Assembly (NCBI RefSeq): GCF_028453695.1
Contig: NC_135781.1
Span: forward strand, 15,003,640 to 15,067,639
Reading direction: 5' to 3'
From: Augochlora pura
Lineage: Eukaryota > Arthropoda > Insecta > Hymenoptera > Halictidae
Length of the DNA stretch: 64,000 nucleotides
Part shown: in pieces, positions 1 through 11,411 of the stretch
Layout of the letters: every line of letters begins with the position of its first letter
Position numbering within the stretch: the first letter of the stretch is position 1
The notes under the pieces: model-generated
Told to the model about the DNA's origin: nothing
The model's database searches: none
The model's input: the letters and a program-made list of their open reading frames with translations, nothing else
Program-made: the position numbers and the translations under genes

Positions 1-822
1 GATACGGCCGAGGAAAAAGTGACGCAGGTAATACCCCAGTAATCCTATCGAACATTGAAAGCCTAGAACGTCGAACACCGCGATTAAGTGGATAGTTTGC
101 TCGCGAATCATCTACTTTCCTTTAGACGAATGCGTGCGTGGTATTTGTTTCAGTGCGACGACATATTGGAGAAACTAATAAAAGGAATAGATTCGTTGTT
201 CAAAGCGATACGGTGCGACAATTCGGCGATTTTGGAACTGCTAGGCGACAATGAACAAATAACAATAAGCAACGTGATGTTGTACCTGGGAATCATTGAG
301 AAACGTATCACGCAAATGTTCCACAAGGTGTATTGGGTAGACAGGGCCACCAAGACTCAACAACTACGACTTGATGAAGATAAACGTCCCCGATTGAGAG
401 TCCCCGCTATTAAGTACATTGCTCCCACTCAACCTTGCGCCCTGTAAGTCCTTAATCCATCCTCCACTCTTATGCTTCCTTACTCCTTCGCTTCCATCCT
501 TTCTTCCTTTTTAATACGTAGAATATTTGAAATCTCCCGAATGGCGAATACGCGTCACACGCTGAGAGAAACATTTTTTCACGATTGACTTCAGTTTCTT
601 CAACCATTTTGTCTTCTACAAAGTGTAATTAAATTCTACAGATGCATTGAAAAAGAGGAATTACAAATCGTATCCGAAGGCTTAGAAAAGCCATTAACGC
701 GCTCCGAAGCCACTAAAAAGTTGAAGCAAAGGCTCGAAGAAGATTACTCTGATCTGCTGCATAACATATCTGGTTGTCATTTACCGGCAGCTAGAAAAAT
801 CATACAAAGAAGATACCAATGA
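1..822 (+). CDS. Outer dynein arm docking complex coiled-coil protein, ODAD1/CCDC63 family (3' part)
   Basis: This is the C-terminal end of a gene that begins before the window. I reconstruct three exons: 1-27 (ends at a gtaata donor), 154-443 (after a ttgtttcag acceptor) and 642-822 (after a ttctacag acceptor), with the TGA stop at 820-822. The phases 0, 2 and 0 join cleanly. An ATG at 88 opens the same frame but lies in the first intron, so it is not the start. The joined protein keeps the family signature: a core near 'LFKAIRCDN', then 'LLGDNEQITISNVMLYLGII', then a charged tail. In this family the proteins dock outer dynein arms on ciliary and sperm axonemes (family knowledge; I did not align). 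ODAD1/CCDC114 and CCDC63 cannot be separated from this fragment. It is convergent with another axonemal-type gene. Confidence 0.75.
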
Positions 823-928
823 CGTAACCAAAGGACAAATCCGCTACAGTCGGATACAGGATCGTTCCGATTTACGAAACAAGTGTTGCTATCCCCCGAC
901 CTTATTGCCTGCGAACTGTGACACAACC

Positions 929-934
929 AATAAA
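929..934 (+). terminator. Polyadenylation signal of the ODAD1/CCDC63-like gene
   Basis: An AATAAA hexamer lies 107 bp after the stop codon of the plus-strand gene. The opposing gene has its own signal at 1074-1079, so the two transcripts end tail to tail within about 150 bp. Confidence 0.55.
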
Positions 935-1073
935 ACCGATTTCACGTGAATTTTCATAGACATTAGTAGACCTTTAATATTACATTTTCTATCGAACATC
1001 AAAGTGTAACTTGTCTGCAGCCTACCTCCTACTTTACCTTTAAAACTGTAAGAATGTATTTGTTAAGATTTAC

Positions 1074-1079
1074 TTTATT
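1074..1079 (-). terminator. Polyadenylation signal of the CCDC42/CFAP73-like gene
   Basis: TTTATT on the plus strand reads AATAAA on the minus strand, 47 bp downstream of the stop codon at 1126-1128. Confidence 0.55.
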
Positions 1080-1125
1080 TGCGAGCAAAATACATACTTA
1101 TTTACAAACACGTTCTAGAAATGTT

Positions 1126-2470
1126 TCAGATATTATCATCCATCCTAGTTGCTCGTTTTTTCGCGACCTTGATGATCCGTTTCAATTCAAGAATGGTGCG
1201 TTTGATGTGCTCGAGTTGTTGCTCCGTGTCGTTTTTGTTCACAGTGATGGGAACATCCTTTCTTTTACAGGTTTGCTGGTACAAATTCCAGCAACACGTT
1301 TTTACCTGTGTGTGCTTCAAATTCTTCTCCGCGGCGCTCGCCTTTATTTTCGATACAATCGTCTCCCATTTCAAGGCTTTCGCCTCCGCTTTGTCATGTC
1401 TTGCTTGTAGTAGTGCCAATTTATTGTTCAATGCCATAAATGTCTGCGCCCTCGTTTCCGTAATGTGATACTAGAACGAAACGAAAATTCGTCTGTCCAA
1501 AAAAAACTAATAAACGCCAGGAAAATGTTTAATTTAAGTAAAATATTTACTATTTCCGTCCCTGTCTCTTCCAATGTTTGAAGATTTTTATCTTGATGCA
1601 CGGACAAGATCGACCTCGCTTCGATCAAAGTCTCGTAACGATTAAAGATCTCCGCGATCGATTGAAACTCTCCTGTCTCGTTGATCACTCTTTCTAAATA
1701 TGATTGATATTTCATATACTCTTGCACGTAGTTCTTCATCTTGTCTCGAACGCTGTTCATGTTATCTAACTTTTTAGTTAAATCTTCAATCTGAAAAACG
1801 TGTCCAGCTACCAGTTTGATGAAACTCGTTGAAAATTAAACGACATGTTAGTTGTTTACTTCATCGCGCCGACTCGCTTGACGCTCCTGTTCTTCCTTGA
1901 TTTTTACTTCCGCACGCTCCCGCTTCTCCTGATTCTCTCGAATGAATCGATTAAATTTTATGAATGACTCGCGAAGGACTAATTCATCGCGTCTCATCTC
2001 CTTCCACTGCTCGTCCATGATTTGTCGCTTTTTTTCTTGCTCGAGCCATTTTTCCCGCAATTTCTCCTCGACTTTTGCCAAGTCACACCGGGCTCTCACC
2101 ACTTCCGACGCAGGGAAATCCCTTGGTTTATCCCATTCTGGATACTTTCTAACATTAAATTTTGAAAATTATATATCTCACGAAATTATAAACATCATCC
2201 ATTAATTCCTAGTACATGAAAATATAAAATAATTTTCTTATTTCTACTTGTTACGCAGCTGAAAATAAAAGAGTTGTCAAGACGTATATACATATTAAAA
2301 ACTTGTCACTTATCAACTGTAAGAACTATTTAAACTTTTTGGTTGTGACATTACTTGATATTGTGTTCCTCTTGTTTGGATAGAAAATATTCTGAGACAG
2401 CTTTTTGCGTATCAGTTGTAAGAACAGCCCGTCTCACAAAGTTCTTCGTTTCTTCCTGTATCAACGCCAT
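1126..2470 (-). CDS. CCDC42/CFAP73-type axonemal coiled-coil protein (DUF4200 family)
   Basis: A complete minus-strand gene of four exons: 2470-2355 (ATG at 2470-2468), 2148-1860, 1790-1551 and 1470-1126. All introns are GT-AG, and the lengths 116, 289, 240 and 345 sum to 990 nt, giving 329 aa. Vertebrate CCDC42 and CFAP73 are about 310-316 aa. The protein is almost entirely charged coiled coil. Family landmarks are 'EKKRQIMDEQWKEMRRDELV' followed by 'LRESFIKFNRFIRENQEKR', then 'FNRYETLIEAR', and near the end 'ALNNKLALLQARHDKAEAKA' followed by a 'KWETI' motif. Members act in sperm flagellum assembly, and CFAP73 in the MIA complex that regulates inner-arm dynein (family knowledge). I cannot say which of the two paralogues this is. 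Expression is probably testis-biased (inference). Confidence 0.8.
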
Positions 2471-2747
2471 TTTCAATTTATATAGACTGTACTAAGTGAA
2501 AATTAATTATCTAGTTAGTGACCAAATTTTTCATAGAACCCGAAAGGATTACTGTTTATACGTGAATGATCTATTGATCAAACAAATCAGCATGCAGGCT
2601 TGCTTTCATACCGTTAAAAACTCCCCAAATATGATGGGGCACTAGAGATTTTATTCAAAATTCGTATCTACATGTGCCAGGGTAACTTGATGGAAGGGGA
2701 CAGGTAAATATACCTAGAAAAATTATATCTAAAATAATTAATGGTAT

Positions 2748-2758
2748 TTTATTTATTT
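2748..2758 (-). terminator. Polyadenylation signals of the SLY1 gene
   Basis: Two overlapping TTTATT copies read AATAAA on the minus strand, about 120 bp after the SLY1 stop codon. Confidence 0.5.
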
Positions 2759-2873
2759 TACATTTTTACAAGAAGGCTATAACAGCAATAGGAAAATTCA
2801 GTGTATGCCATAAGAAAACAAAAGAGATAAATATAAAGTTCCTCCAATGTCAATGTTGTATAATTTGCAAGAA

Positions 2874-4763
2874 TTATGAGTTCACTTCTTGTCCCAGAAG
2901 TGAAAGCTGTTTAAGCAATTGTTTTGCATTAATGAATGTTGTTGAACCATATGTGATTCGTTTATTAACACCTGCACCACTTTTCTGTTTTACATAGTCC
3001 ACTAGATTTTGATACTCTATGTAATTACCACCTCCTACAATAAAAACAATTACATCTTGGAATGTTGGCCCATTCTTTGGCATTTGTTCTGTGTGTTTCA
3101 ACTGCTTTGGATCAAGATAACAATAATCATCAGTTTGAGAAGACTGCCTAGATTCCATTAATTCATCCACTATTTTTGTTACAGGCAGATTGTGTTTTTT
3201 AACAACTAAGTTTTTTACTCCTTCCATTACAAAAGATGATCCCTGGTTCATGAGTTTGGAGAACATACTAACTGTTTTAGTTCCACCGCCTTCATAATTG
3301 TTTTGAATTTCTGCTATTCTAGTATAACTTCTTAACCTTTTTATATAAAGTAAGGGATTTAATTCGCACCCAGCTGCTAATAAAGCTGCTTCTAGCTTGC
3401 TGTAATCAGCATCAGAAACATTTGTACAAATATAATAAATAATGGCAAGACGTAACTTGTCTTCAGGTGTACCACAATCTGGATCACTTATTGTATCATA
3501 CACACTTCTATCCAATGTTTGCTTGCTCATTATTTTCTCCTCCAACTCAAAGAATGTATCCAATCTTCTCGATTTAATAAAATTTAAAATACCAGTTGCA
3601 ATTGAAGTATGCATGTCTATCAAACGTTTCATTTCTAAGAGTTGTGGTAGAGAATTTACAGCACTTGTCAAACGAGCTGTATTATTGGAGACCATTGACA
3701 TTGCCACCTCGCTATCATTATCAATACCCATAGAGGACTTTAATTTCTTTACATCTTCTTCAAAGGTACGATATTGTTCTAACTCTTCCTGTATAGCTTC
3801 AGCTACTCTAGGAAATGGACTGCCTTTGTGTTGGCACCAAAATCTATCTTTATTGTCTAACTCATACGCTCTAGTCTTTGAACGTGTTCCACCTGCAGGA
3901 GATCTACCGACATTTTCTTCAACTACAAGTCTGTTTAATGCCATCTCCAATACATCGTGTGCTAGTGCTTGATATGTCCATGTATGATGCAATGGTGTTG
4001 CCATATCTACATTGCGGTCTAAGATTATAAGAAGCGGTCTTTGGAAACTATAATGACCAGTTGTTTCGCTTTCAAATAAGTTGTTCCTTGTATCCCAAAC
4101 ATTCTCCCTCAACTTTTTATCTATCATTTTGGCCACCATTTCTGCAGCATTTCCTCTTGGACATCTTATGATTGGTACAGTTCCCAATGTTACAAAAACA
4201 GAGAATAGGCAATCAACTATAATTTCCATGACTGATTCCATTTCAGTATCCTTTACTTCTCCCCTATTAATTGCATGGTATGATATGACATCGCTATTTT
4301 GATGCCTAAGAATAAAAAGATCATCTTCCAATGATATAAAATTTAAGTACTGATCAAATACTTTATGTATATTTGATACCACACCACCAAATAAGGCAGC
4401 AGCTGCAAGGTCTTCCATCTTTTGCCGAGATATTGGTGATATAAAATTTAAGTGATATATGTCGTACAAACCATTTTGTAAATCTTGGCCGATCCTACCA
4501 AGATTTTCATCTGTCGGGGCACAGAAGTAAACTGCTGGTACTTCAGGAATAGAATCTCTGTCAGAATGCAATTGCATATGAAGTGTGATACCAAGTTCCC
4601 TAAGTTCCTTCACAGAAATCAATGGTGAAATAATATCCTGTCCAAGACGATCATAAATTAAGACTTTCCACGTTGGTACAGCTTCTTCCAATTTTTGTTC
4701 AGGTTCATTTAAATTTAACATTTGTTTTAAGGCAATAATTTGCCTGTCACGTAGGCTTATCAT
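2874..4763 (-). CDS. Slh: SLY1 / Sec1 family domain-containing protein 1
   Basis: A single open frame of 629 codons with no intron, starting with MISLRDRQIIALKQMLNLNE and ending just before 2874. The length matches animal SCFD1 (about 640 aa), so it is probably complete. Recognisable stretches are 'WKVLIYDRLGQDIISPLISV' near residue 32, the 'PTDENLGRIGQDL' region, 'RPLLIILDRNVDMATPLHHT' around residue 240 with the following 'WTYQALAHDVL', and a C-terminal 'VIVFIVGGGNYIEYQNLVDY'. SLY1 is the Sec1/Munc18 protein that binds syntaxin-5/Sed5 and drives SNARE assembly in ER-Golgi traffic, in the cytosol and on cis-Golgi membranes (family knowledge). It is divergent from Kdm2. The symbol follows Drosophila 'SLY-1 homologous'. 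Lack of introns is notable next to intron-rich neighbours. Confidence 0.93.
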   Translation of the reverse strand: MISLRDRQIIALKQMLNLNEPEQKLEEAVPTWKVLIYDRLGQDIISPLISVKELRELGITLHMQLHSDRDSIPEVPAVYFCAPTDENLGRIGQDLQNGLYDIYHLNFISPISRQKMEDLAAAALFGGVVSNIHKVFDQYLNFISLEDDLFILRHQNSDVISYHAINRGEVKDTEMESVMEIIVDCLFSVFVTLGTVPIIRCPRGNAAEMVAKMIDKKLRENVWDTRNNLFESETTGHYSFQRPLLIILDRNVDMATPLHHTWTYQALAHDVLEMALNRLVVEENVGRSPAGGTRSKTRAYELDNKDRFWCQHKGSPFPRVAEAIQEELEQYRTFEEDVKKLKSSMGIDNDSEVAMSMVSNNTARLTSAVNSLPQLLEMKRLIDMHTSIATGILNFIKSRRLDTFFELEEKIMSKQTLDRSVYDTISDPDCGTPEDKLRLAIIYYICTNVSDADYSKLEAALLAAGCELNPLLYIKRLRSYTRIAEIQNNYEGGGTKTVSMFSKLMNQGSSFVMEGVKNLVVKKHNLPVTKIVDELMESRQSSQTDDYCYLDPKQLKHTEQMPKNGPTFQDVIVFIVGGGNYIEYQNLVDYVKQKSGAGVNKRITYGSTTFINAKQLLKQLSLLGQEVNS

Positions 4764-5461
4764 AGTTGACTCGTTCGGTTAGGCCTTACTTGTAGAATAT
4801 ATTTCTATATTTCGTGAATGTTTTGACGTTTATCGATATAAAAAAATGTTAAGAAATTTTGTATGTACAATTCCAGGACTACATACAGAAATATAATGTG
4901 GAAAACACCATAACCCACACAAATATGTCAACATCGACTTTTAACTATGAATTATCAAAATGTACTACCGCAGACTAAACGTCACATTAGCAATATAGGC
5001 CACATCAATATGTACGATAGTTCGGTAGTTGTCCAAGTCACGTAAAATCTCTAGGTACAGTCACTATCCAGTTTTATTGTAATAGGAAATTTTATATTTG
5101 TAATTCGCAAATATATACGTGCTACCATACTCTTACAAATATATTGGAGAGATCTAAATTTGTAAATTGAAATACAGATATTGTATATGTAATACAACAC
5201 ACTACGTGCTCAGAATGAATTTAAGTTTTTATGGTACTTATTGGTAACATTGGCCGGCAGCAAAATGGCGACCTCGTTTTGCTGGAAAAGTAAGATTCAA
5301 GAAAAGTTCGATGTTAATATCAGGCTGTCGTACGTGACATGTAAATAATAATTGAAATTTCCTTTATTTAATATAGAAGGAACTACTCCGATTATCGTTA
5401 AACACTGTACTTTGAATATTCAATGAGTTTTCGGTGATACGTTTCTGACAGCGTGTCCGCA
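4764..5461. promoter_or_regulatory. Bidirectional intergenic region between SLY1 (-) and Kdm2 (+)
   Basis: About 700 bp separate the two start codons, so both 5'UTRs and promoters must lie here or in extra 5' exons. The DNA is mostly AT-rich. A more GC-rich patch at 5245-5300 holds an ATG in good context at 5264 ('aaaatggcgacc') followed by a gtaaga donor-like site at 5289. That could mark an alternative non-coding first exon of Kdm2 carrying a short upstream ORF. No TATA box stands out. Confidence 0.45.
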
Positions 5462-8400
5462 ATGGCCGATGACTCTACTCCCCTGCCTAAAAGGCGTCAA
5501 TTGGTAAACAAACTAAACATAATATTAGCGGTTATTACTAGTGTTGGTTTTTTTTGTGATGTTTAGCAAAATTTTTAAGCACACGTTATATTTTTTGCAA
5601 ATCTTATTATAGAGAGAAAGAACTAGGAAGTTGTATACAGATGACTGGGCCATTGGCGACGAAGAAATCGAGGGTCGCAGAACCTTCCAGCTCGATGAAA
5701 AGATTGAATGTGAAAGATACAACCTTAGTAATTTTTCTGGACTTTTTCGTGAAATGACTGGTTCAGAATTAACTCTAGCATATTTACAAAAACATGGTCT
5801 TAGTATACCATTACTCATCAGGGAAAAATCTGGACTGGGATTACGAGTACCAAGTTCAAATTTTTCTGTCAATGATGTCAGAACATGTGTTGGTATGTTA
5901 TATGAACAATTTTATAAAAAATTAATTATCACTATTCGTATATATCAAAATGTATACATATGTCTATTAGGTTCAAAAAGAGTATTAGATGTGATGGATG
6001 TCAATACACAAAAAAATGAAGATATGACAATGAAAGAATGGCAGAAATACTATGAAGATGCTAATAAAGAACGTTTATTAAATGTCATCTCTTTAGAATT
6101 TAGTCATACTAAACTAGAGAATTATGTACAATCCCCTGCACTAGTGCGGCAAGTCGATTGGGTAGACGTTGTTTGGCCGAGACATTTGAAAGAGGCACAA
6201 GTGGAATCTACAAATCTTTTAGAAGACATGATGTACCCAAAAGTGCAAAAGTATTGTTTGATGTCTGTGAAAGGTTGTTATACAGACTTTCATGTTGATT
6301 TTGGTGGAACTAGTGTTTGGTATCATATCTTACGTGGTGGAAAAATATTTTGGCTTATTCCTCCGACGGAAAAGAATTTAGCTCTTTACCAAGAATGGGT
6401 ATTGAGTGGCAAACAATCGGATGTATTCTTTGGGGATATGGTGGACAGATGTGGTAGAATAAGTTTAACAGCTGGTATGACATTATTTATACCAACTGGT
6501 TGGATACATGCTGTCTATACACCTCAGGATTCATTAGTGTTTGGTGGCAACTTTTTACACAGTTTTGGTATTGAAAAACAATTAAAAGTTGCACAAGTAG
6601 AAGAACATACAAAAGTTCCACAAAAATTCAGATATCCATTTTTCACTGAAATGTTATGGTATGATTAAAACTGTTTAAACTCTGACAAATTCTTGAAACA
6701 TGTTCATGAATTTTTATTTATTTATTGTAGGTATGTCCTGGAACGATATGTACATGTGTTGCTAGGTAGAAGTCATTTGGATATTTCTGAATCGCATCGT
6801 CAACATTCAATACCGCAGCACCATCAACATATTCATTTAACACCGTTTGAATTACATGGTTTAAAAGCAATAGTTATGTATTTACATTCGCTACCTTCTA
6901 CTAAGAAGAATGTGCCTGACCTAATTCGCGATCCTGTTGCCTTAATTCATGATGTTCGATGTCTAGTAGAACAGCATAGACATGATAATCCAGAAGCAGC
7001 TGTAACAGGAAATGCAGTGTTACCACCTCCACCGCCATTAACAATTGCAGAAAGGGTAAGCAAAAGTAATGTGTGCATTAAAAGTGTCTATTGCTTTTTC
7101 AATATTCACAAATATCTTGTTGCATTACGTAACAGGAGCGCTTGAGAGTAACTAAGAAAAGTTTTGCAAAGATTCAGAGGCATCACTCACAGGAAAAGTC
7201 TGAAAGAGCTTTCCCGCGGCGAAGACGTACTAGGTGTAAAAAATGTGAAGCGTGTACGAGGACTGATTGTGGAGAGTGCATGTATTGTCAAGACATGGTG
7301 AAATTTGGTGGAAGTGGTCGTGCTAAACAAACATGTTTAATGAGACAATGTTTGAGGCCTATGCTCCCAGTTACTGCAGCTTGTAAAGTTTGTAGATTAG
7401 ATGGTTGGGGACAATCACCTGCACCATTAATGGGTATATATTCTTTTTCCAGTTTATCATTAGAGTTTCTTTTTAAATCGTTCAAGGAAATAATAATAGA
7501 TTGAAATATTTTTAATTTTTAATTTTGAATACAGGCAAACCAACGCCAACAGCATCATCAAGTTTAGTAGAATGTTCAATATGTTTTGATATTGTCCATC
7601 CAGAATGTATAGGATTGGACCAACAAAGCATAACTGTCAGCGAAGATTTACCAAACAGTTGGGAGTGTCCATCGTGTTGTGAAAGCGGTCGAAATCTAGA
7701 CTGCAGACCACGTCAACCTAAGGCTCGTGCACGAAAACTGTCTGTATCTAGTGCTGCTTCGTCAGCACCGACAACAGACTCTGAACGTGCTACTACACCA
7801 AGTAAACGTTCAAGACCCGATCCCAGCGATGTAAGTCCCCACGTGGAATCTGACACGGTCTAAGAATACGAAATATTCATGGTTTCTATACAAAAAATTC
7901 CAGGCATGGAATGACAGAGAACCGGCTGAGGGTGAACAGCGAACAGCTTTGCGTACACAATTAGCAGTACAATTAACAGGTTCAAGTAGTAAGTCATTGA
8001 AGAGGCCCCATGTGGTTGTTAGGCCTGTTCCGCTTCCGCCTGTTCAAAGACCAGGGCCCGATTTTAATGGACAATCTTTAGCGTATGACAAGACAGCATT
8101 ACTTGCTATTTTTAGATTTTTAAATACAAAGGATCTGGCGAATTGTGCCTTGGTTTGCCGTACATGGGCCAGATATAGCATAGATCCTAGTTTGTGGAGA
8201 AAATTGGACATGTCTCATTCTCACCTAACAGCTTTACATTTAACTGGTATTATACGCCGCCAACCGGAACATCTGTCACTTGACTGGACTAATGTCCCTA
8301 AGAGACAATTAGCCTGGCTTCTGAGTAGATTGCCACAGCTTAGAACGTTATCTGTACAAGGTTGTACATGGGCTGGAGTATGTGCTTTAAGAACTTGTAC

Positions 8401-8917
8401 TTGTCCACCATTGGTTACTTTAAATTTGAGTCATGTATTTGGGTTAAATGACTCAAGTTTGAGAGAAGTCCTCAGTCCACCTACAGATTCGAGACCTGGT
8501 TTAATTGATAAGACATCAAGATTAAAACATCTTAAAAATTTATCTTTGGCTGGATGTGATATCACTGATGTAGCTTTGAGGTATATTGTTCAACACTTAC
8601 CATACGTCGAAACGTTAGATCTATCGTCTTGTGGTAGAGTTACTGATGCTGGCGTAGCTCAGTTAGCGACTCCGCCAGCGCAATCGGTATCGAATCTGGC
8701 GTCACTCAATTTGTCTAACTGTAGATTACTCACAGAAGCAACATTAGATCACTTAACGAGATGTAAAGTGCTTAAACGTTTGGATCTCAGACACACGACT
8801 CAAGTTTCGACACAGTCTGTAATTAAGTTCGCTGCGAAAAGTATTCATAATCTGCATGTAACAGACGTCAAGTTAGTGGAAGAGAAGAGAATTAAGACAG
8901 AAGTTAAAACTACATGA
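5462..8917 (+). CDS. Kdm2: KDM2-type JmjC histone H3K36 demethylase / F-box protein
   Basis: Seven exons reconstructed: 5462-5503, 5613-5892, 5971-6658, 6731-7055, 7136-7433, 7535-7830 and 7904-8917. All introns are GT-AG (72-109 bp), phases are consistent, and the protein is 980 aa. Domain order: JmjC (about 100-330) with Fe-binding His215 and Asp217 in 'TDFHVDFGG' and His287 in 'GWIHAVYTP'; CXXC zinc finger (about 475-520, 'CKKCEACTRTDCGECMYC'); PHD finger (about 555-595, 'ECSICFDIVHPEC'); proline/serine linker; F-box near 700-750; leucine-rich repeats to the end. KDM2 proteins demethylate H3K36me2, bind unmethylated CpG through CXXC, and join SCF and Polycomb-type complexes in the nucleus (family knowledge). 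All iron ligands are present, so activity is likely. The start is the first in-frame ATG ahead of 'RRQL'. Confidence 0.93.
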
Positions 8918-10835
8918 AAAACTGTATTTGTTTGCAATGAAGATTTTCGCACATACAATTCGATTACTGTTTCAGTAGAAAATGAAAATTAGAATGATGG
9001 CTTGTAATAATTTATTAATCGACATTCATCAGCACTGTACTGTATCTTTATAACACAAAATGATGGACCTGACTAGCATAGGACTACTATTATGTTCAGT
9101 TTCACTATTATTATTACGCAGTCTAAGTAGAAGCTACTCGTGTAAATGATTTCAAATGACTAAGGAATGTTCTATTTGATTTACTTTTATTCATGTAGAC
9201 TTTGTTTTCCATTATGCCTGGATAGTTCTGTGCATATACTCAAATATCTTCACACATACAGGATATTAAATAAGTAATGCGAAATACTACAAAATCTCGA
9301 CTATAAAAAATATGTTAATTTAATATGAAATATGTCGGAACCTGATGGATTTTTAATTTCCCTAGCTGCTAAGGTTAAAAGTAGATCAATGAAAATTGGT
9401 ATTGAGTAATATTAATTACATAACGAGAGTTACAGCCATTACTTGTTTAATATTCAGTAATCTATTATATCGAAATGAGATGTTTCATCAATATAGAAAA
9501 TTTTACTGTCATTGTTTAAACGGCGAGCGGACAGTATTTGTTTATAATTCTTTATGTATGCAGAAAACAACGATGCGTGTAATACGAAAGCAACCGTTTA
9601 TGTCTGTATTATTGGGGTTCAAACTCGTCAGATTAACATATCGACGATACTACTCGTCGATGTATAAATGAAAAGAAAGAAGAGGTATATTTATTTGTAT
9701 ATGTGTTTGAAACAATTTCAAACGCAATGGTCACTAAATGACATGAAAGTCACAACAGTAAAATAATATACTGACCATAAGAACTCACATTAATACGAAC
9801 GCGCGCAATGAAACGTATTGATCTACATATACCGTTTTATAATATTAGATAAGCAATTATTATTACATGGAAGAAGAAAAATGTACATTTTACAAATGTT
9901 TTAATTTTCGACTAGATGTTATGTTAAACCTCAATATTTTTATGTAAACGAATGTACATACAATTCTTTTTTTTATAAATTTAATTTTCAGTTTTTATTT
10001 TTTGTTGTGCATATTAAGTACGTAATTTGAGAGTGATATTAATAATGATAGACAGCAATAAGAATTTAAATACTTACACTTTAACACTATTACTGCTTTA
10101 TGATCTTTTTGTACAATGAAAGCGTTACGCGCGTTTGTCAGAAACATCGTAGTAATTAAAAATGTGTCGTCAGAAAGAGGTACGAATTGTTCGCACTAAA
10201 AGTTCTGCTTATTTTTTCATCTTAGCTCCCAGTGCAATGTTGTCATTACACTTGTTAGTACGAAAATGTTCAAATGCGAATATACATTTTTATAATTCAA
10301 GCATGCTTAAAAATCTTAAGGTACAGCTAATGTTCTAAACCTACAACACCATTGTATAGAATATGTAACCCACAGAGAACTATAGCGATATTCTGATTTT
10401 CAAATATAATTTTGAATTTTAAAGTCAATGACATCATCCTTACCTGTTCATGTAGTAGCTTTGCATATTTCGTGATAATCTTTCTATCAATAATTTGGTA
10501 GTATAATAATGAAGTTTAAGAACTGTTTTATCATGCGATTGTAAGGAAGAAATTAAGTTTGTACATTTGCTGAGTGGAACCAAACATGTAAATATATTTA
10601 TCTAATAAGTCTATCAAATGTTTACTTTACGACGCCAATGCATTCGAAGAGTTTGCTAGGGATTTTGTCTCACGTCATATGTATGTGTATGTACTTACAT
10701 CTTTTTACTACTCTGCCACGCAGTTGTAAGTTTCATTTTTCTAGTTACTAAAGTATACCATGATAAGTACATTTATGTCTTCATCTCTTCTAAATAAAAA
10801 AGAAGTCGCCGTTAAACGAAAATAAAGTTTGTACA
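8918..10835 (+). other. Probable long 3'UTR of Kdm2
   Basis: No coding signal follows the Kdm2 stop for about 1.9 kb. The DNA is AT-rich with many TGTA words, including a Pumilio-type TGTAAATA at 10588-10595. An AATAAA lies at about 10820-10825, shortly before the convergent gene's own signal near 10955. The extent of the UTR is inferred; an earlier cleavage site is possible. Confidence 0.4.
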
Positions 10836-10956
10836 TTCTAGAAAACCTGCTCGTCGATTGTATTTCAGTTATACACATAAGCATGTGAGTGTTGCAGATT
10901 TTTGTTTCTTATAACCTATCAAAAAGTTTCATCGACAACTAACAATTATATTTATT

Positions 10957-10962
10957 ATAAAA
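10957..10962 (-). terminator. Candidate polyadenylation signal of the SALS-like gene
   Basis: TTTATT on the plus strand reads AATAAA for the minus-strand gene, about 450 bp after its distal stop at 11412-11414. Together with the Kdm2 signal near 10820 it suggests the two convergent transcripts nearly abut or overlap. Confidence 0.4.
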
Positions 10963-11411
10963 TATTTTACAACGTGATAATAAAAAAGGAAGAGAGATTT
11001 TAATAGTTTAATATAAATATTCGTTATTTTGTTTGCAAAATACTTTGAGCAGTGTAAGGTATAGAAAATTTGCATATCGTCTTATGTCTTTTGTTTTGAT
11101 CGATTGGCGCGCGTAAATGTTTCTCTCTTGATTCGTTACATTCCTAATACATTTTCCATAGATACTAAGGAAAACAAATTATTTCGTTTGCTAATCGATT
11201 TAAAAAAGTGCATTCATATTCCACGGATAAATTGGAGGAAACATTTAATTTGAGTGTAGGACTTCCTATGAAAAGTATTTTGGTGAGTATGTGTATTAGT
11301 TTTGCGTGTCTGGTTTTTCAGGCAGAAAATTTTCTATATTTTCATATGTAATACTTATATGTGTATGTATACAATTGTCCATAGTAAGTTTTCACTGTTC
11401 CTTAAATTAAC

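Noticed and set aside
88..150. ATG at 88 as the start of the first gene
   Set aside because: It lies between a donor at 28 and an acceptor ending at 153, and the exon reading continues from 1-27 in frame, so this is intron sequence.
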